From positions 84,107-148,106 of the forward strand of contig NZAC01000013.1 of assembly GCA_002686085.1 (NCBI GenBank): a stretch of DNA of 64,000 nucleotides, given 5' to 3'. The translations under genes and the position numbers were made by a program. This DNA comes from Roseibacillus sp. (lineage in GTDB: Bacteria; Verrucomicrobiota; Verrucomicrobiia; Verrucomicrobiales; Akkermansiaceae). Below, one piece after another: positions 17,597 through 26,737 of this stretch (positions within the stretch are counted from its first letter, which is position 1; the number at the start of each line of letters is the position of its first letter). The notes under the pieces were generated by a model. It worked only from the letters and a program-made list of their open reading frames with translations. It did no database searches and was not told where the DNA came from.

Positions 17597-19330
17597 CTAA
17601 TAGACGTCCCGTTGGTAGCGCTTCTCCTTCTTCAGCGCCTTGACGTAATTTTTAGCCTCGTCCTCAGTTTTTCCACCGTGCTTTTCCACGATCCTGTGGA
17701 GGCATGCATCCACATCCTTTGCCATCCTTGATGCATCGCCACAGACATAAAACGATGCGCCGGCCTCTAACCACTGCCACAGCTCAACCCCTCTCACCTC
17801 CATTTGGTGCTGCACGTAAACTTTTTCCTCCTGATCCCTGGAAAACGCTAAGTCCAGATGAGTCAGAATCCCATCTTTCTGCATGGAAACAAACTCTTCC
17901 TCATAGAGAAAATCTGTTTCGCGGTGAGGATTACCGAAGAACAGCCAGTTCTTTCCCGCTGCACCCCGTACTCTCCGCTCTTCAAGGAATGCCCGAAAGG
18001 GCGCCACCCCGGTCCCTGGCCCAACCATGATGACCGGTGCATTATCGTCGTCTACTAACCTGAAGGCCTTATTATGATGAACAAAAACTCCTGGCTGAAG
18101 CCCTTCCGCCCGGTCTGCCAAAAATGTCGAGCACACCCCTCCTCTATCTCGACCGTGAGAATGATATCTCACAATTGCGATCGTTAGATGAACTTCGCCG
18201 GGATGCGCATTCGGACTTGAGGCAATCGAGTAGAGCCGCGGCTGGAGCTTTTTGAGGACCGTCACAAAATCTTCTCCATCAGAAAAATCAGCAGGGTATT
18301 CCGTAACAAGATCGATCAACTCCCGACCCCAGCAGAACTCGTTCATCACCTTGCGATCCCCGCTCTCCACTACCGAGCGGAGATAGGGCGAACCGCTCCG
18401 CTTCTGCCACTCTTGCAGAAGCTTTGGTGTGAGTGCTCGTATGTCATAACTCGTCATCAGCGCATCCCGCAACAAGCCCTCACCGCCACCGGGAATGGGG
18501 ACCTGTTCGTTGGTGTTGAATGGAAGGCTGTCCAATATTTCGTCTACCTGGTCCTCCTGGTTTACCGGAAAAACTCCTAATGCGTCACCCACTACGTAGT
18601 CCATCCCGGCCCCTTCCAAAGACAGCTCGACATGGTGAGTCTCTTTGTTAGCACCTGGCCCGTTCAGGTTGTAATTCCTCAGGATCGGGCTAGGGAACGG
18701 ATTTTTTTTGCCGAAGGGGATACTTTCACCCTCCGCAGAATCTACTGCATCAATGGAAGCCGCACCTCCAAGGCTCTCAACAACCCCTTTCCGCCATGAC
18801 GCAAAAGCTTCGTCGTAATCCACGTCACAATCTACTCGCTGGTAAAAGCGTTGAGCTCCCAGGGATTCCAACCTGTTATCGAAGTCGATCCCGCACTTGC
18901 AGAAGTCCGGATACTCGGTATCGCCAAGGGCGAGCACTGAAAACTTGACCCCTTCCATTGTCGGAGCCTCGTCTCCAAGGATGAACTCATATAGATCTGC
19001 GGCATTGTCAGGAGGCTCCCCATCACCGTATGTGCTGGTAATGATAAGGAGGTTTTTCTCCCCGGCGAGCCGCCCGGGATCATATTGCCCCATATCTATG
19101 ACATCAGTCTCAAAGCGGCCACCGTTGAGATCCTTCGCCATTTTTTTAGCGCAGCTTTCAGCGTTTCCGGTCTGCGATCCCACGAGAATCGTTACAGGAA
19201 TCAGTGCCCCATCCTGCTCGGCTGCGCCATCTAGAGCAGTTCCAAACGTCTTGCTAAGAAACCCACTGAGCCATTCTCGCTGTTCGCTGGTAAATGGCGC
19301 ATCTTCAGGGACCAGAATCCGGTGCGACAT
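17597..19330 (-). CDS. Diflavin reductase, sulfite reductase flavoprotein subunit-like
   Basis: 577 residues. An N-terminal flavodoxin domain binds FMN (VGSQTGNAESCAKKMA and TSTYGDGEPPDNAADL, about residues 50-120). It is followed by an FAD domain (RLYSIASSP and GVCSTFLADR) and an NADPH domain (GPGTGVAPFRAFLEER and CGDASRMAKDVD), ending in RDVY with the conserved terminal aromatic residue. This is the architecture of CysJ, which passes electrons from NADPH to the sulfite reductase hemoprotein. The hemoprotein gene (cysI) is not adjacent, so another electron acceptor is possible. It stands alone, with 183 bp to the sigma factor gene. Confidence 0.9.
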   Translation of the reverse strand: MSHRILVPEDAPFTSEQREWLSGFLSKTFGTALDGAAEQDGALIPVTILVGSQTGNAESCAKKMAKDLNGGRFETDVIDMGQYDPGRLAGEKNLLIITSTYGDGEPPDNAADLYEFILGDEAPTMEGVKFSVLALGDTEYPDFCKCGIDFDNRLESLGAQRFYQRVDCDVDYDEAFASWRKGVVESLGGAASIDAVDSAEGESIPFGKKNPFPSPILRNYNLNGPGANKETHHVELSLEGAGMDYVVGDALGVFPVNQEDQVDEILDSLPFNTNEQVPIPGGGEGLLRDALMTSYDIRALTPKLLQEWQKRSGSPYLRSVVESGDRKVMNEFCWGRELIDLVTEYPADFSDGEDFVTVLKKLQPRLYSIASSPNAHPGEVHLTIAIVRYHSHGRDRGGVCSTFLADRAEGLQPGVFVHHNKAFRLVDDDNAPVIMVGPGTGVAPFRAFLEERRVRGAAGKNWLFFGNPHRETDFLYEEEFVSMQKDGILTHLDLAFSRDQEEKVYVQHQMEVRGVELWQWLEAGASFYVCGDASRMAKDVDACLHRIVEKHGGKTEDEAKNYVKALKKEKRYQRDVY

Positions 19331-19692
19331 GATCTCAATCTGAAAACCCGGCTTATCCCGAGCTGGTTAACTTTATCGCGGCTCAAATTTTTTTCAAGCC
19401 GATTAAACAACTGAGGATCCACTCCTACCCCAAGTCGAAAGAGCAGAACGACGAGACTAAATCAACCCACCTGGCTTCAAAACTCTTTCAAACTTAACGC
19501 TCTTCATTGCCTTCCCAAATAAATTGATAGAGGCCCAATCAACTCGCAAACCTCCAATGTCAGAATGAACTTAGTCACCTTTTTTCAACAGGGGAGAGAA
19601 AAGGAGACTCCACTCCATATCGCATAGACAGTGCTCAGACTCCTGATGGCTGCTGAACAGGAGGTTCAGGAAGTCGCCCGGAAGGGGTGGGG
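19331..19692. other. Intergenic, 362 bp, no gene seen
   Basis: No convincing reading frame. The only structure is a perfect 6-bp inverted repeat CTGAAC/GTTCAG with a 5-nt spacer (19653-19669), just beyond the 3' end of the GlyA fusion. It has no T-run. The promoter of the diflavin reductase should lie near 19331-19420. Confidence 0.6.
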
Positions 19693-21366
19693 CTACTCGG
19701 GTAAGGGGAAATCTTGATTGAACGCAAAGACTCTTTCGCGAATCTCTGTTAACTTCTGCTCGTCCTCCCGATTTTGGATTGCATCAAAGATAAAATCCGC
19801 AACAGACTCGAGATCTGTCTCTTTCATCCCCCTCGTAGTTACCGCAGGAGTTCCCAAACGAATTCCACTCGGCTTCATCGGAGACCCCGTATCGAACGGT
19901 ATGGAATTTTTATTGACCGTAATCCCAGCAGCATCGAGGGCAGCATCCGCCATCGTCCCGTCAAGGCCAAGCGGGCGCATATCCACCAGCATACTGTGGT
20001 TGTCAGTGCCACCCGAAACAATTCTAAACCCGTGATCTCCCAGCCTCGCGGCCAGAGCTCTCGCATTTTCAACGACTTGCTTCTGATAAACCTTAAAATC
20101 TGGACGAAGCGCCTCCCCAAAGCACACAGCCTTGGCGGCGATGACATGCATGAGCGGCCCCCCCTGCACACCCGGAAATACCATCGAATTGATTTTCTTA
20201 GCGTATTCTTCCCTGCACAGGATCAAACCACCACGAGGCCCCCTCAAGGACTTGTGGGTGGTAGTAGTGACGAAGTCTGCATGCGGTATGGGTGTCGGAT
20301 GAACCCCCGAGGCAACCAGCCCCGCGATATGGGCCATATCAACAAAAAGATAGGCCCCAACCTCTTTCGCTATCCGGCCCATCCTCTCGTAGTCCACGAC
20401 CCGGGAGTAGGCACTTGCTCCACAGGTTATCAGTTTAGGCTTCACCTCAGCGGCGGCTGAGGCCAACTGGTCGTAGTCGATACGCTCGTCTTCCTCACTC
20501 ACGCCATAGTGCGTTACTTCATAGAATTTCCCTGAGAAATTTGCCTTGTGCCCGTGAGTCAAATGCCCACCGTGAGCGAGATCCATGGTAAGAATCCTGT
20601 CTCCCGTCTTAAGGAAGGCGAAGTAGACTGCGGCATTAGCCTGTGAGCCTGAATGTGGCTGCACGTTAACATGTTCTGCTCCAAAGAGCTCTTTCGCCCT
20701 GTCAATCGCAAGCTGCTCGGCACGGTCCACATTCTCACACCCACCATACCAACGACGACCAGGATAGCCCTCCGCATACTTATTTGTCAGAAGTGAGCCT
20801 TGTACTTCAAGAATCGCCCTGCTGGCAAAATTTTCTGAGGCGATTAATTCAACATGATCCCGCTGACGACGTCCCTCTGCCTGAACAACATCAAAAATCT
20901 CAGGATCGCTGACAGCGAGGGAGCTTCCTGAAGCCTTAACGATCCGATCTACATGGCGTCCACCCTCAAAAGGAGTGTCAAGGAAAGCTCTCACAATACT
21001 CACTGCCTCATCCCCAGTCAGGTCCCTGGCTCCAAGACATGCGATGTTGGAATCATTATGACCTCTGGTGATCTCGGCATCTTCTACAGAACATAGGCGT
21101 GCAGCTCTGACGCCCTGCACCCGGTTGGCCGCGATGCTCATACCGATCCCAGACTTGCAAACCAGCACTCCGAAGTCGGCTTTCCCCTCGGAAACACTTC
21201 GCGCTACCGTGTTCGCGAAATCCGGGTAATCCACCGAATCTTCGCCTTTAGTTCCGTAATCGACCACTTGGTTTCCGGTCAGCTCAAGCGCCTCAAAGAT
21301 GGCACTTTTGACCTCTACTCCCCCGTGGTCCGCCCCTATCGCGATTCGCAGACTAGCGTTATTCAT
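19693..21366 (-). CDS. RpiB-GlyA fusion: ribose-5-phosphate isomerase B + serine hydroxymethyltransferase
   Basis: 557 residues in one frame. Residues 1-145 are an RpiB/LacAB isomerase domain ([46 protein letters not shown], and [20 protein letters not shown]), with the catalytic Cys in the CKSGIGMS motif. Residues 150-557 are a complete SHMT ([39 protein letters not shown], and the PLP lysine in [14 protein letters not shown]). RpiB interconverts ribose- and ribulose-5-phosphate; SHMT makes glycine and methylene-tetrahydrofolate from serine. Both feed nucleotide synthesis. The ATG at 21366 directly precedes the RpiB domain. No frameshift is visible at the joint, so the fusion looks natural. 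Confidence 0.93.
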   Translation of the reverse strand: MNNASLRIAIGADHGGVEVKSAIFEALELTGNQVVDYGTKGEDSVDYPDFANTVARSVSEGKADFGVLVCKSGIGMSIAANRVQGVRAARLCSVEDAEITRGHNDSNIACLGARDLTGDEAVSIVRAFLDTPFEGGRHVDRIVKASGSSLAVSDPEIFDVVQAEGRRQRDHVELIASENFASRAILEVQGSLLTNKYAEGYPGRRWYGGCENVDRAEQLAIDRAKELFGAEHVNVQPHSGSQANAAVYFAFLKTGDRILTMDLAHGGHLTHGHKANFSGKFYEVTHYGVSEEDERIDYDQLASAAAEVKPKLITCGASAYSRVVDYERMGRIAKEVGAYLFVDMAHIAGLVASGVHPTPIPHADFVTTTTHKSLRGPRGGLILCREEYAKKINSMVFPGVQGGPLMHVIAAKAVCFGEALRPDFKVYQKQVVENARALAARLGDHGFRIVSGGTDNHSMLVDMRPLGLDGTMADAALDAAGITVNKNSIPFDTGSPMKPSGIRLGTPAVTTRGMKETDLESVADFIFDAIQNREDEQKLTEIRERVFAFNQDFPLPE

Positions 21367-21450
21367 TGGTCTAAACTCAGTCCCTCCTTGGGACACCCAT
21401 TCCTTGGCCCTCTTCCCAGGAAACGCAATAGAGAAAACCGATCCGAGAAA

Positions 21451-21936
21451 TTATTCTTCAGAACGAGCTCTTTCGGAGCGCAGAAACCCAAGAATTCCCT
21501 CCATTGCCCGATCCAGAAACGAAGCTACCTCCTCGTAGGCTCGGAAACCACCGCCTATCGGGTCCGGGACATCCCTGCCCACGACCCCGTCGATTTCCGC
21601 AAAGTCGCAAACGAGATGAAATTTTCCTTTTTCCCCAGGAAAGCGGTCTGCGAGAGACTCCAAGTGATACTTCGTCATGCAAAAGACATGACTGGATTCT
21701 GCCAGAATTTGCTCATCTACCATCCTACTCACGAAGCCCTCCAGTCCAATTCCCCGGTCCTGAAGGATCTCAACGGTCTCTGCGCTGGCACTGCCACCCT
21801 CATAAGCAGCGATCCCTGCGGAGCTCACCATCAAAGAATCAGACTGCCCCTTCGCCCGCAGCAAGCCCTCGGCCATGGGGCTCCGGCATGTGTTTCCCGT
21901 GCATACGAAGAGCACGTGCGCGAATCGATCTGACAT
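21451..21936 (-). CDS. Low-molecular-weight protein tyrosine phosphatase (YwlE/Wzb-like)
   Basis: 161 residues. The P-loop VLFVCTGNTCRSPMAEGLL (catalytic Cys and Arg, C-x5-R) is at residues 8-26, and the general-acid Asp is in VPDPIGGGFRAYEE at about 120. Members dephosphorylate protein tyrosine or arginine, often in capsule or stress control; which applies here cannot be told. The CTGNTCRS P-loop with Thr in the middle is the form seen in arginine phosphatases of the YwlE group, which is suggestive only. The gene precedes the RpiB-GlyA gene by 84 bp, as lmwPTP and rpiB do in many Gram-positives. Confidence 0.9.
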   Translation of the reverse strand: MSDRFAHVLFVCTGNTCRSPMAEGLLRAKGQSDSLMVSSAGIAAYEGGSASAETVEILQDRGIGLEGFVSRMVDEQILAESSHVFCMTKYHLESLADRFPGEKGKFHLVCDFAEIDGVVGRDVPDPIGGGFRAYEEVASFLDRAMEGILGFLRSERARSEE

Positions 21937-22205
21937 GCCGGTATGCTAGGCTTCTCCCCCCTACCCTCGTCAAACAGGCAATCCCGGGTATTCGTGCTCC
22001 TGATGCTCGCCTGCGGCCTCTGCCCCGCAATATCTGCCGGTTAGATTAGGAGGACCTAACCATTAATTTCCCCGCCCTCAAAAAAAACAGCGGCCAGCAT
22101 CTGAATGATTCGCTACAAATTAGACGGTTATGATCCTCGAGTAAAAGCTCCCGGGGTCGCGGCTTGCCCCCTCCATCCAATGGGAATACCGAATGGGGTT
22201 CAATT

Positions 22206-22976
22206 ATGTCGCCAAATCCTGATCTCGGAAAAACACTCAGCGCTGCTCGACGCGCATTGGGTTCTTCCATTGAGGATATTTCGCGGCAGACCCACATTCC
22301 CGAAATTGCGATCCGACATCTCGAAAAAGGTCAATTCTCCAAGTTTCCGAGTCCTGAATACGCAAAGGGATTCCTCGCCCAATATTCCGCGCATCTGGGC
22401 CTCTCTACCCTAGACGAGCCCAATTTTCTCGATACCAGCGACAATGGACCTGGGATTTCCTCTGAGGAGAGGAACTACAATCGCCGCCTCACAAGGGTCG
22501 CAGCTGCTGAAAATCGCCCGCTGCCTATCACCGAATCCCGCAATACCCGCCGAGGACTCCTGCGGCCCAGAAACCAATCAGAGAAGGATCCGAGAGAGCC
22601 TCAATTGCATATCAGCAAGAGGCAGCCTCTCATCGTATTTATGCTAACCTCAATCCTGATCGCCTGCTCGCTATTTGCGTATATGAGACTGAGCGCTGAT
22701 TTTGGTCAGGAAGACCCGTCTTCTGCACAGAACCCCTCTCAACCCTTGGGCGCAATTGGAGGCCTATCAGCACAGACACCCAGTAACCCTGTTTTTTTCA
22801 ACGTCCCCCGAGCTCTCCCTGTCTCCCCGGAGACCTCCCAGCCCATCGCGGCAAATGATTCGGTCGAAGGGACCAACATCCAGAATCTGAGTGCTTCGAA
22901 CGTAACCCCATCGGTAACCTTCGAGGGATTTTCTCTCGAAAGCCCACCGCCCAGAGCGGTTATCGTTGAGGAGTAA
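22206..22976 (+). CDS. RodZ-like helix-turn-helix membrane protein
   Basis: 256 residues. An N-terminal HTH of the RodZ type (LGKTLSAARRALGSSIEDISRQT then EIAIRHLEKGQFSKFPSPEYAKGFLAQYSAHL) covers residues 5-65. A linker and one membrane segment (about 140-160, LIVFMLTSILIACSLFAYM) follow. The C-terminal part is short and disordered, without the beta-domain of E. coli RodZ. RodZ links MreB to the cell-wall machinery. The start is the ATG at 22206, where the HTH begins; an upstream in-frame extension of 14 codons is possible but unlikely. Confidence 0.82.
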   Translation: MSPNPDLGKTLSAARRALGSSIEDISRQTHIPEIAIRHLEKGQFSKFPSPEYAKGFLAQYSAHLGLSTLDEPNFLDTSDNGPGISSEERNYNRRLTRVAAAENRPLPITESRNTRRGLLRPRNQSEKDPREPQLHISKRQPLIVFMLTSILIACSLFAYMRLSADFGQEDPSSAQNPSQPLGAIGGLSAQTPSNPVFFNVPRALPVSPETSQPIAANDSVEGTNIQNLSASNVTPSVTFEGFSLESPPPRAVIVEE

Positions 22977-23017
22977 ACCTGGGGCAAAAGATCATCGTTT
23001 CCTCTGATCGAGTTTGA

Positions 23018-25195
23018 TCAGGATCGCTGTCTGATAAGCTCGAGAAAAGGCTTGAGAAATCTCTCAGCTTTCACAGCTCCTACACCTTTTATCGTCATCG
23101 CAGCGTCAACCGAAGTTGGCCGCGACCGAGCCATAGACTCCAACGTCTTGTTTGTGAACACACCATAGGCCGGCACCCTGTATTGCTTGGCAATGTCATT
23201 ACGAAGACCCTTCAACTGAGCGTAAAGACCCGTGTCCAGGGGAGGAAGCTCTCCATCTTCCTCGCCTGCCTTCGAGTCTGCCTTGCCCTTTCCTTTCCTC
23301 TGTTCAGGCCACACCAGACTATAGCCACCCTTCCCCTTCATGACCTGCTCTCCCCTGTCCGTCAGGGTCACAAGAGGAAATTCACCGGTCTGGGTGACTA
23401 GAAGTCCTGCAGAGTGCAGCGCGTGGAAAAGCTCGTTGAGATAGGCGGTCCCCTTTTCTTTCAAGATCCCGTAGGTCGAAAGATCGTGCAACCTTACCCG
23501 CAGGATCTCCTGTGATTTACTACCGGTGAGCATCTGTACAATACGGCCTCTTCCAAAGATTCCCTCCCATCCCTTATCTGTTCGTCGACTCATACGGGCC
23601 ACCCCACTCAGGGCTTTGCGCACCAGAAGATCCTCCCTTTCCGTCGGCTCTCTCCGATCGGTCCCATAATCACTACGACATACATCACAGGTGCCGCACT
23701 CTCCCGGCTCACTCTCTCCAAAGTATTCAAGAATGGCCTGCTGGCGACAGGCCGCGCCGTAGCACAGAGCCACAATCGCCTTCAGTTTTTTCCGATCGCG
23801 ATTTTCCTTCTCTTCGAGCGCGTTCCGGTCAATTGCCAACTGGCCAGGTTGAACCTCAGGCCGCTTCAAGCGTGTTCCTCGCCTTCGCTGCCCCGGTAGA
23901 TCAAAGCGTTCCGCATAGCCAAAGCGTGCCAGGAAGGAAAGAGCACTGCTTACCGCCATGCCATTCTTTACCTCCACCGCCCCGGCAATCTCCTCGATAG
24001 TGGCATGAATCTCTCCCTGCTCGTCGGCCTCCTGGTAAAGATGCTCGTAAACCTGGCAGATTGTCCCATAGCCCGGGTTTGCCCCCTCGAGGAAAAATTC
24101 CTGGGTCCGGGTATCCGCATAATTCCAGAGAAGCTCACAATAGGCGGCCTCTCCATCGCGACCAGCGCGGCCGGCTTCCTGATAGTAGGCTTCTATGCTG
24201 CCCGGAACTTCGAAGTGAATAACGAAGCGGACATCTGCACGATCAATCCCCATTCCAAAAGCATTAGTGGCAACTGCAACATCCACCTCACCACGGATAA
24301 AGCGATCCTGGGTTTCCTCCCGTTCCTGTTCCGTCATCCCACCATGATACCCAATACAATTCACACCCCAGCTGTGAAGGGTTTCTGCGACTTCCTCCAC
24401 CCGCTTACGTGTCGCACAATAGACAATTCCTGTTCGATGCTCCTCGAGAATCTCACGGGTTCGCCGAAACTTGGCCGCCTTGGTCTCGACCGGGTTGATA
24501 TTAAAACTCAGATTGGCTCGCGCAAATCCAGTTACAGTCTGAAAGGGCTCCCGTAATTTGAGCACCTTCACTATATCCTCCCGGACCACTTGGGTGGCCG
24601 TAGCCGTAAAGGCCACACACTGAGGATCCCCCAAGGCCGCTCGCGCTTCTCCCAACCGAAGATAATCCGGCCGAAAATCATGTCCCCACTGGCTCAGGCA
24701 GTGCGCCTCGTCGACAGCGAGAAGTCCCACTTTTACTCCACGCATCGCCGATACGAAACTTTCCGCGCGGAACCTCTCGGGAGCCACATAAACCAGCTTA
24801 TAGTCTCCCCTGACCATGCGATCGATCCGATGTCGCTGCTCTACATGAGAGACGGTTGAATTAATGAGAGTCGCTGCCAGCCCCTTGTCCACCAGTGCAT
24901 CCACCTGATCCTTCATCAGGGCGATGAGGGGGCTCACCACCACTGTAACACCATCAAGACAGAGAGCTGGGAGTTGATAGCAGAGGGACTTCCCTCCTCC
25001 GGTGGGCATTACCACGAGGCCGTCCTGCGAACCGAGAATGTTTTCCACGATCCCAGCCTGACCGTCGAGAAACTCCTCAAACCCGAAAGCCTTACGCAAC
25101 ATCTCTTTCGCAAGGTCAGGCACAGGGTGAGAGTGCACTGCCAGAATTCCATGTTCAACCCAAAGCGCCTGCCCAATCCCCCCTCGTCCTGCCAT
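23018..25195 (-). CDS. recQ: ATP-dependent DNA helicase RecQ
   Basis: 725 residues. Superfamily 2 helicase motifs are clear: FLDGQAGIVENIL (motif 0), VVMPTGGGKSLCYQLPAL (Walker A), DEAHCLSQWGHDFRPDY (DEAH and aromatic-rich loop), AFTATAT (motif III) and YYQEAGRAGRDG (motif VI). The RecQ zinc site follows as CYGAACRQQAILEYFGE then CGTCDVC. The C-terminus carries an HRDC domain (residues about 655-725). It unwinds 3'-5' in recombination and repair. I kept the ATG at 25195; a start at 25102 (MLRKAFGF) would fit the family better and lose 31 non-conserved residues. Confidence 0.95.
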   Translation of the reverse strand: MAGRGGIGQALWVEHGILAVHSHPVPDLAKEMLRKAFGFEEFLDGQAGIVENILGSQDGLVVMPTGGGKSLCYQLPALCLDGVTVVVSPLIALMKDQVDALVDKGLAATLINSTVSHVEQRHRIDRMVRGDYKLVYVAPERFRAESFVSAMRGVKVGLLAVDEAHCLSQWGHDFRPDYLRLGEARAALGDPQCVAFTATATQVVREDIVKVLKLREPFQTVTGFARANLSFNINPVETKAAKFRRTREILEEHRTGIVYCATRKRVEEVAETLHSWGVNCIGYHGGMTEQEREETQDRFIRGEVDVAVATNAFGMGIDRADVRFVIHFEVPGSIEAYYQEAGRAGRDGEAAYCELLWNYADTRTQEFFLEGANPGYGTICQVYEHLYQEADEQGEIHATIEEIAGAVEVKNGMAVSSALSFLARFGYAERFDLPGQRRRGTRLKRPEVQPGQLAIDRNALEEKENRDRKKLKAIVALCYGAACRQQAILEYFGESEPGECGTCDVCRSDYGTDRREPTEREDLLVRKALSGVARMSRRTDKGWEGIFGRGRIVQMLTGSKSQEILRVRLHDLSTYGILKEKGTAYLNELFHALHSAGLLVTQTGEFPLVTLTDRGEQVMKGKGGYSLVWPEQRKGKGKADSKAGEEDGELPPLDTGLYAQLKGLRNDIAKQYRVPAYGVFTNKTLESMARSRPTSVDAAMTIKGVGAVKAERFLKPFLELIRQRS

Positions 25196-25272
25196 TCCGG
25201 CATCTTCACCAACATCTTTCCACTGGTGGACCCTGCAACAAGTTGGAAATATAACGCCTTACGAGCTGAGTC

Positions 25273-26649
25273 ATGATGAATTACAGGCCTCTTATTCTCA
25301 CCTGCCTGATCACCCTGTCATCCCTTTCATCCCATGCGAGGATCCGAGCTGGGGCTGCAGAGCAGGAAATCACCCCAAGGCCCGGGCTGGAGATCCAACA
25401 CTACTTCCGGAAGAGCATCGGCGTGCGAGACCCTCTCTTCACCCGCTGTCTCTATCTCGAGGACAAATCAGGAAATGCGGTCGCCATCGTGGGACTCGAC
25501 CTCATCATGGCCAGCTTCGAGACCTGTGACCAACTGCGGGCTGAAATCCGGAAGAAGTGTGGAGTCAAACATACACTTCTCAACTTCAGTCACACCCACG
25601 CCTCCGCCGCCCTCGGCCCTCGCGGCCGCTCCACCGTATCCAACGACGAGGGCTCCAGGTGGAATGATCGTACCCTTGACTCCATCATTGCGGTGGTAGC
25701 GGAAGCTCAAAAAAAAGCCGAACCAGTCTCCCTTCGGGCCGGACGCTCTAAGGTTCAGATAGGCTTTAACCGACGTCTCACCAACGCCGAAAACGGTCAT
25801 GTCTTCATGGGAGTCAACCGTGTGGGACCAGCCGTTCCATGGGTTAACGTCCTCGTGGCGGACAGTCTCCGGACCAGCAAACCTCTCGCCGTACTTTTTG
25901 AGCATGCCGCTCATCCAGTGATCGTTCCCCACACCAGTAAGCTCACCAGCGCCGACTTTCCGGGAGCCGCGGGAAAACGGATTCGGGACGTTCTCGGCCG
26001 CAATGTCATTACCGTCTTCGGTCAGGGTTGCGGTGGAAACATCAATGGCTTCCCCCTCCGCTCCACTCACGAGAAGGCAGAGGAGGCTGGCCGTCAACTC
26101 GGGGATGCTAGCCTCAAAGCCATTGAGGATAGCAGGCGCATCGTGGCCAGTATGCTTCACGTGACGTCTACCACAGTCACTCTTCCCTCCGCTCCCCTTC
26201 CAGACCGGGAGCTTCTTGCTGAAATGATGGATCTCGAAAAGAACAATGAAGGTCGCATGAAACAACTACGAAAAATTGACCGTCTCATCAAACAAGGTAA
26301 GCAGCCTCCGGGCCGTCGATTTGACGCTCACGCCATAATGCTGGGGCGCGAATGGTGCCTCACTGCCATGCCACATGAGATGTTCTGCCAGTATGAACTG
26401 TGGATCGACAAGCACGCTCCTTTCCGGACTACCATGACTTTTGCCTTCACCAATGGATATGAGGGCTACGTCGCGGTGGATGAAGCCCTCGCCCTCGGTG
26501 CTCGTGGAGGTTACGAGGCCGGCCGGCTCCCCAACTGGGGCGGCCAAGTCTACACGAGGCATCTAGGCCCTCCCGCAGTCGGAACTGAGAAAATCGTGAA
26601 GAGGACCCTTTCTTCCCTGTGGCCGTCCGACCTTTCTCCATCTAAGTAA
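25273..26649 (+). CDS. Secreted neutral/alkaline ceramidase-like hydrolase
   Basis: 458 residues with a signal peptide (about 20 residues, ending SSHA). The body matches the neutral/alkaline non-lysosomal ceramidase N-terminal domain: RAGAAEQEITPRPGLE, then VAIVGLDLI, the zinc-binding LLNFSHTHASAALGP (HxH), FEHAAHPVIVP and GQGCGGNING. In this group zinc and a serine cleave the amide of ceramides. Short secreted homologues are very common in PVC bacteria, and most have not been assayed, so another amide or ester could be the true substrate. The gene is divergent from recQ and ends at a strong terminator. Confidence 0.85.
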   Translation: MMNYRPLILTCLITLSSLSSHARIRAGAAEQEITPRPGLEIQHYFRKSIGVRDPLFTRCLYLEDKSGNAVAIVGLDLIMASFETCDQLRAEIRKKCGVKHTLLNFSHTHASAALGPRGRSTVSNDEGSRWNDRTLDSIIAVVAEAQKKAEPVSLRAGRSKVQIGFNRRLTNAENGHVFMGVNRVGPAVPWVNVLVADSLRTSKPLAVLFEHAAHPVIVPHTSKLTSADFPGAAGKRIRDVLGRNVITVFGQGCGGNINGFPLRSTHEKAEEAGRQLGDASLKAIEDSRRIVASMLHVTSTTVTLPSAPLPDRELLAEMMDLEKNNEGRMKQLRKIDRLIKQGKQPPGRRFDAHAIMLGREWCLTAMPHEMFCQYELWIDKHAPFRTTMTFAFTNGYEGYVAVDEALALGARGGYEAGRLPNWGGQVYTRHLGPPAVGTEKIVKRTLSSLWPSDLSPSK

Positions 26650-26670
26650 ATCCTGTACCACGAACACACG

Positions 26671-26700
26671 AAGCCCGGCCCTCTTCAGGACCGGGCTTTT
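26671..26700 (+). terminator. Rho-independent terminator after the ceramidase-like gene
   Basis: An 8-bp stem AAGCCCGG/CCGGGCTT with an inner CCT/AGG helix and a TTTT tail lies 22 bp after the stop. It also divides this gene from the convergent GEVED gene. Confidence 0.85.
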
Positions 26701-26737
26701 ACCGCAGGGCGATTCGCGAGGGGCTTATGCCAGTGGG

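Noticed and set aside
21943..22044. 33-codon plus-strand frame with a signal-peptide-like sequence (VFVLLMLACGLCPAISAG)
   Set aside because: No mature part follows and it has no ribosome-binding site. It might be a remnant but cannot be supported as a gene.
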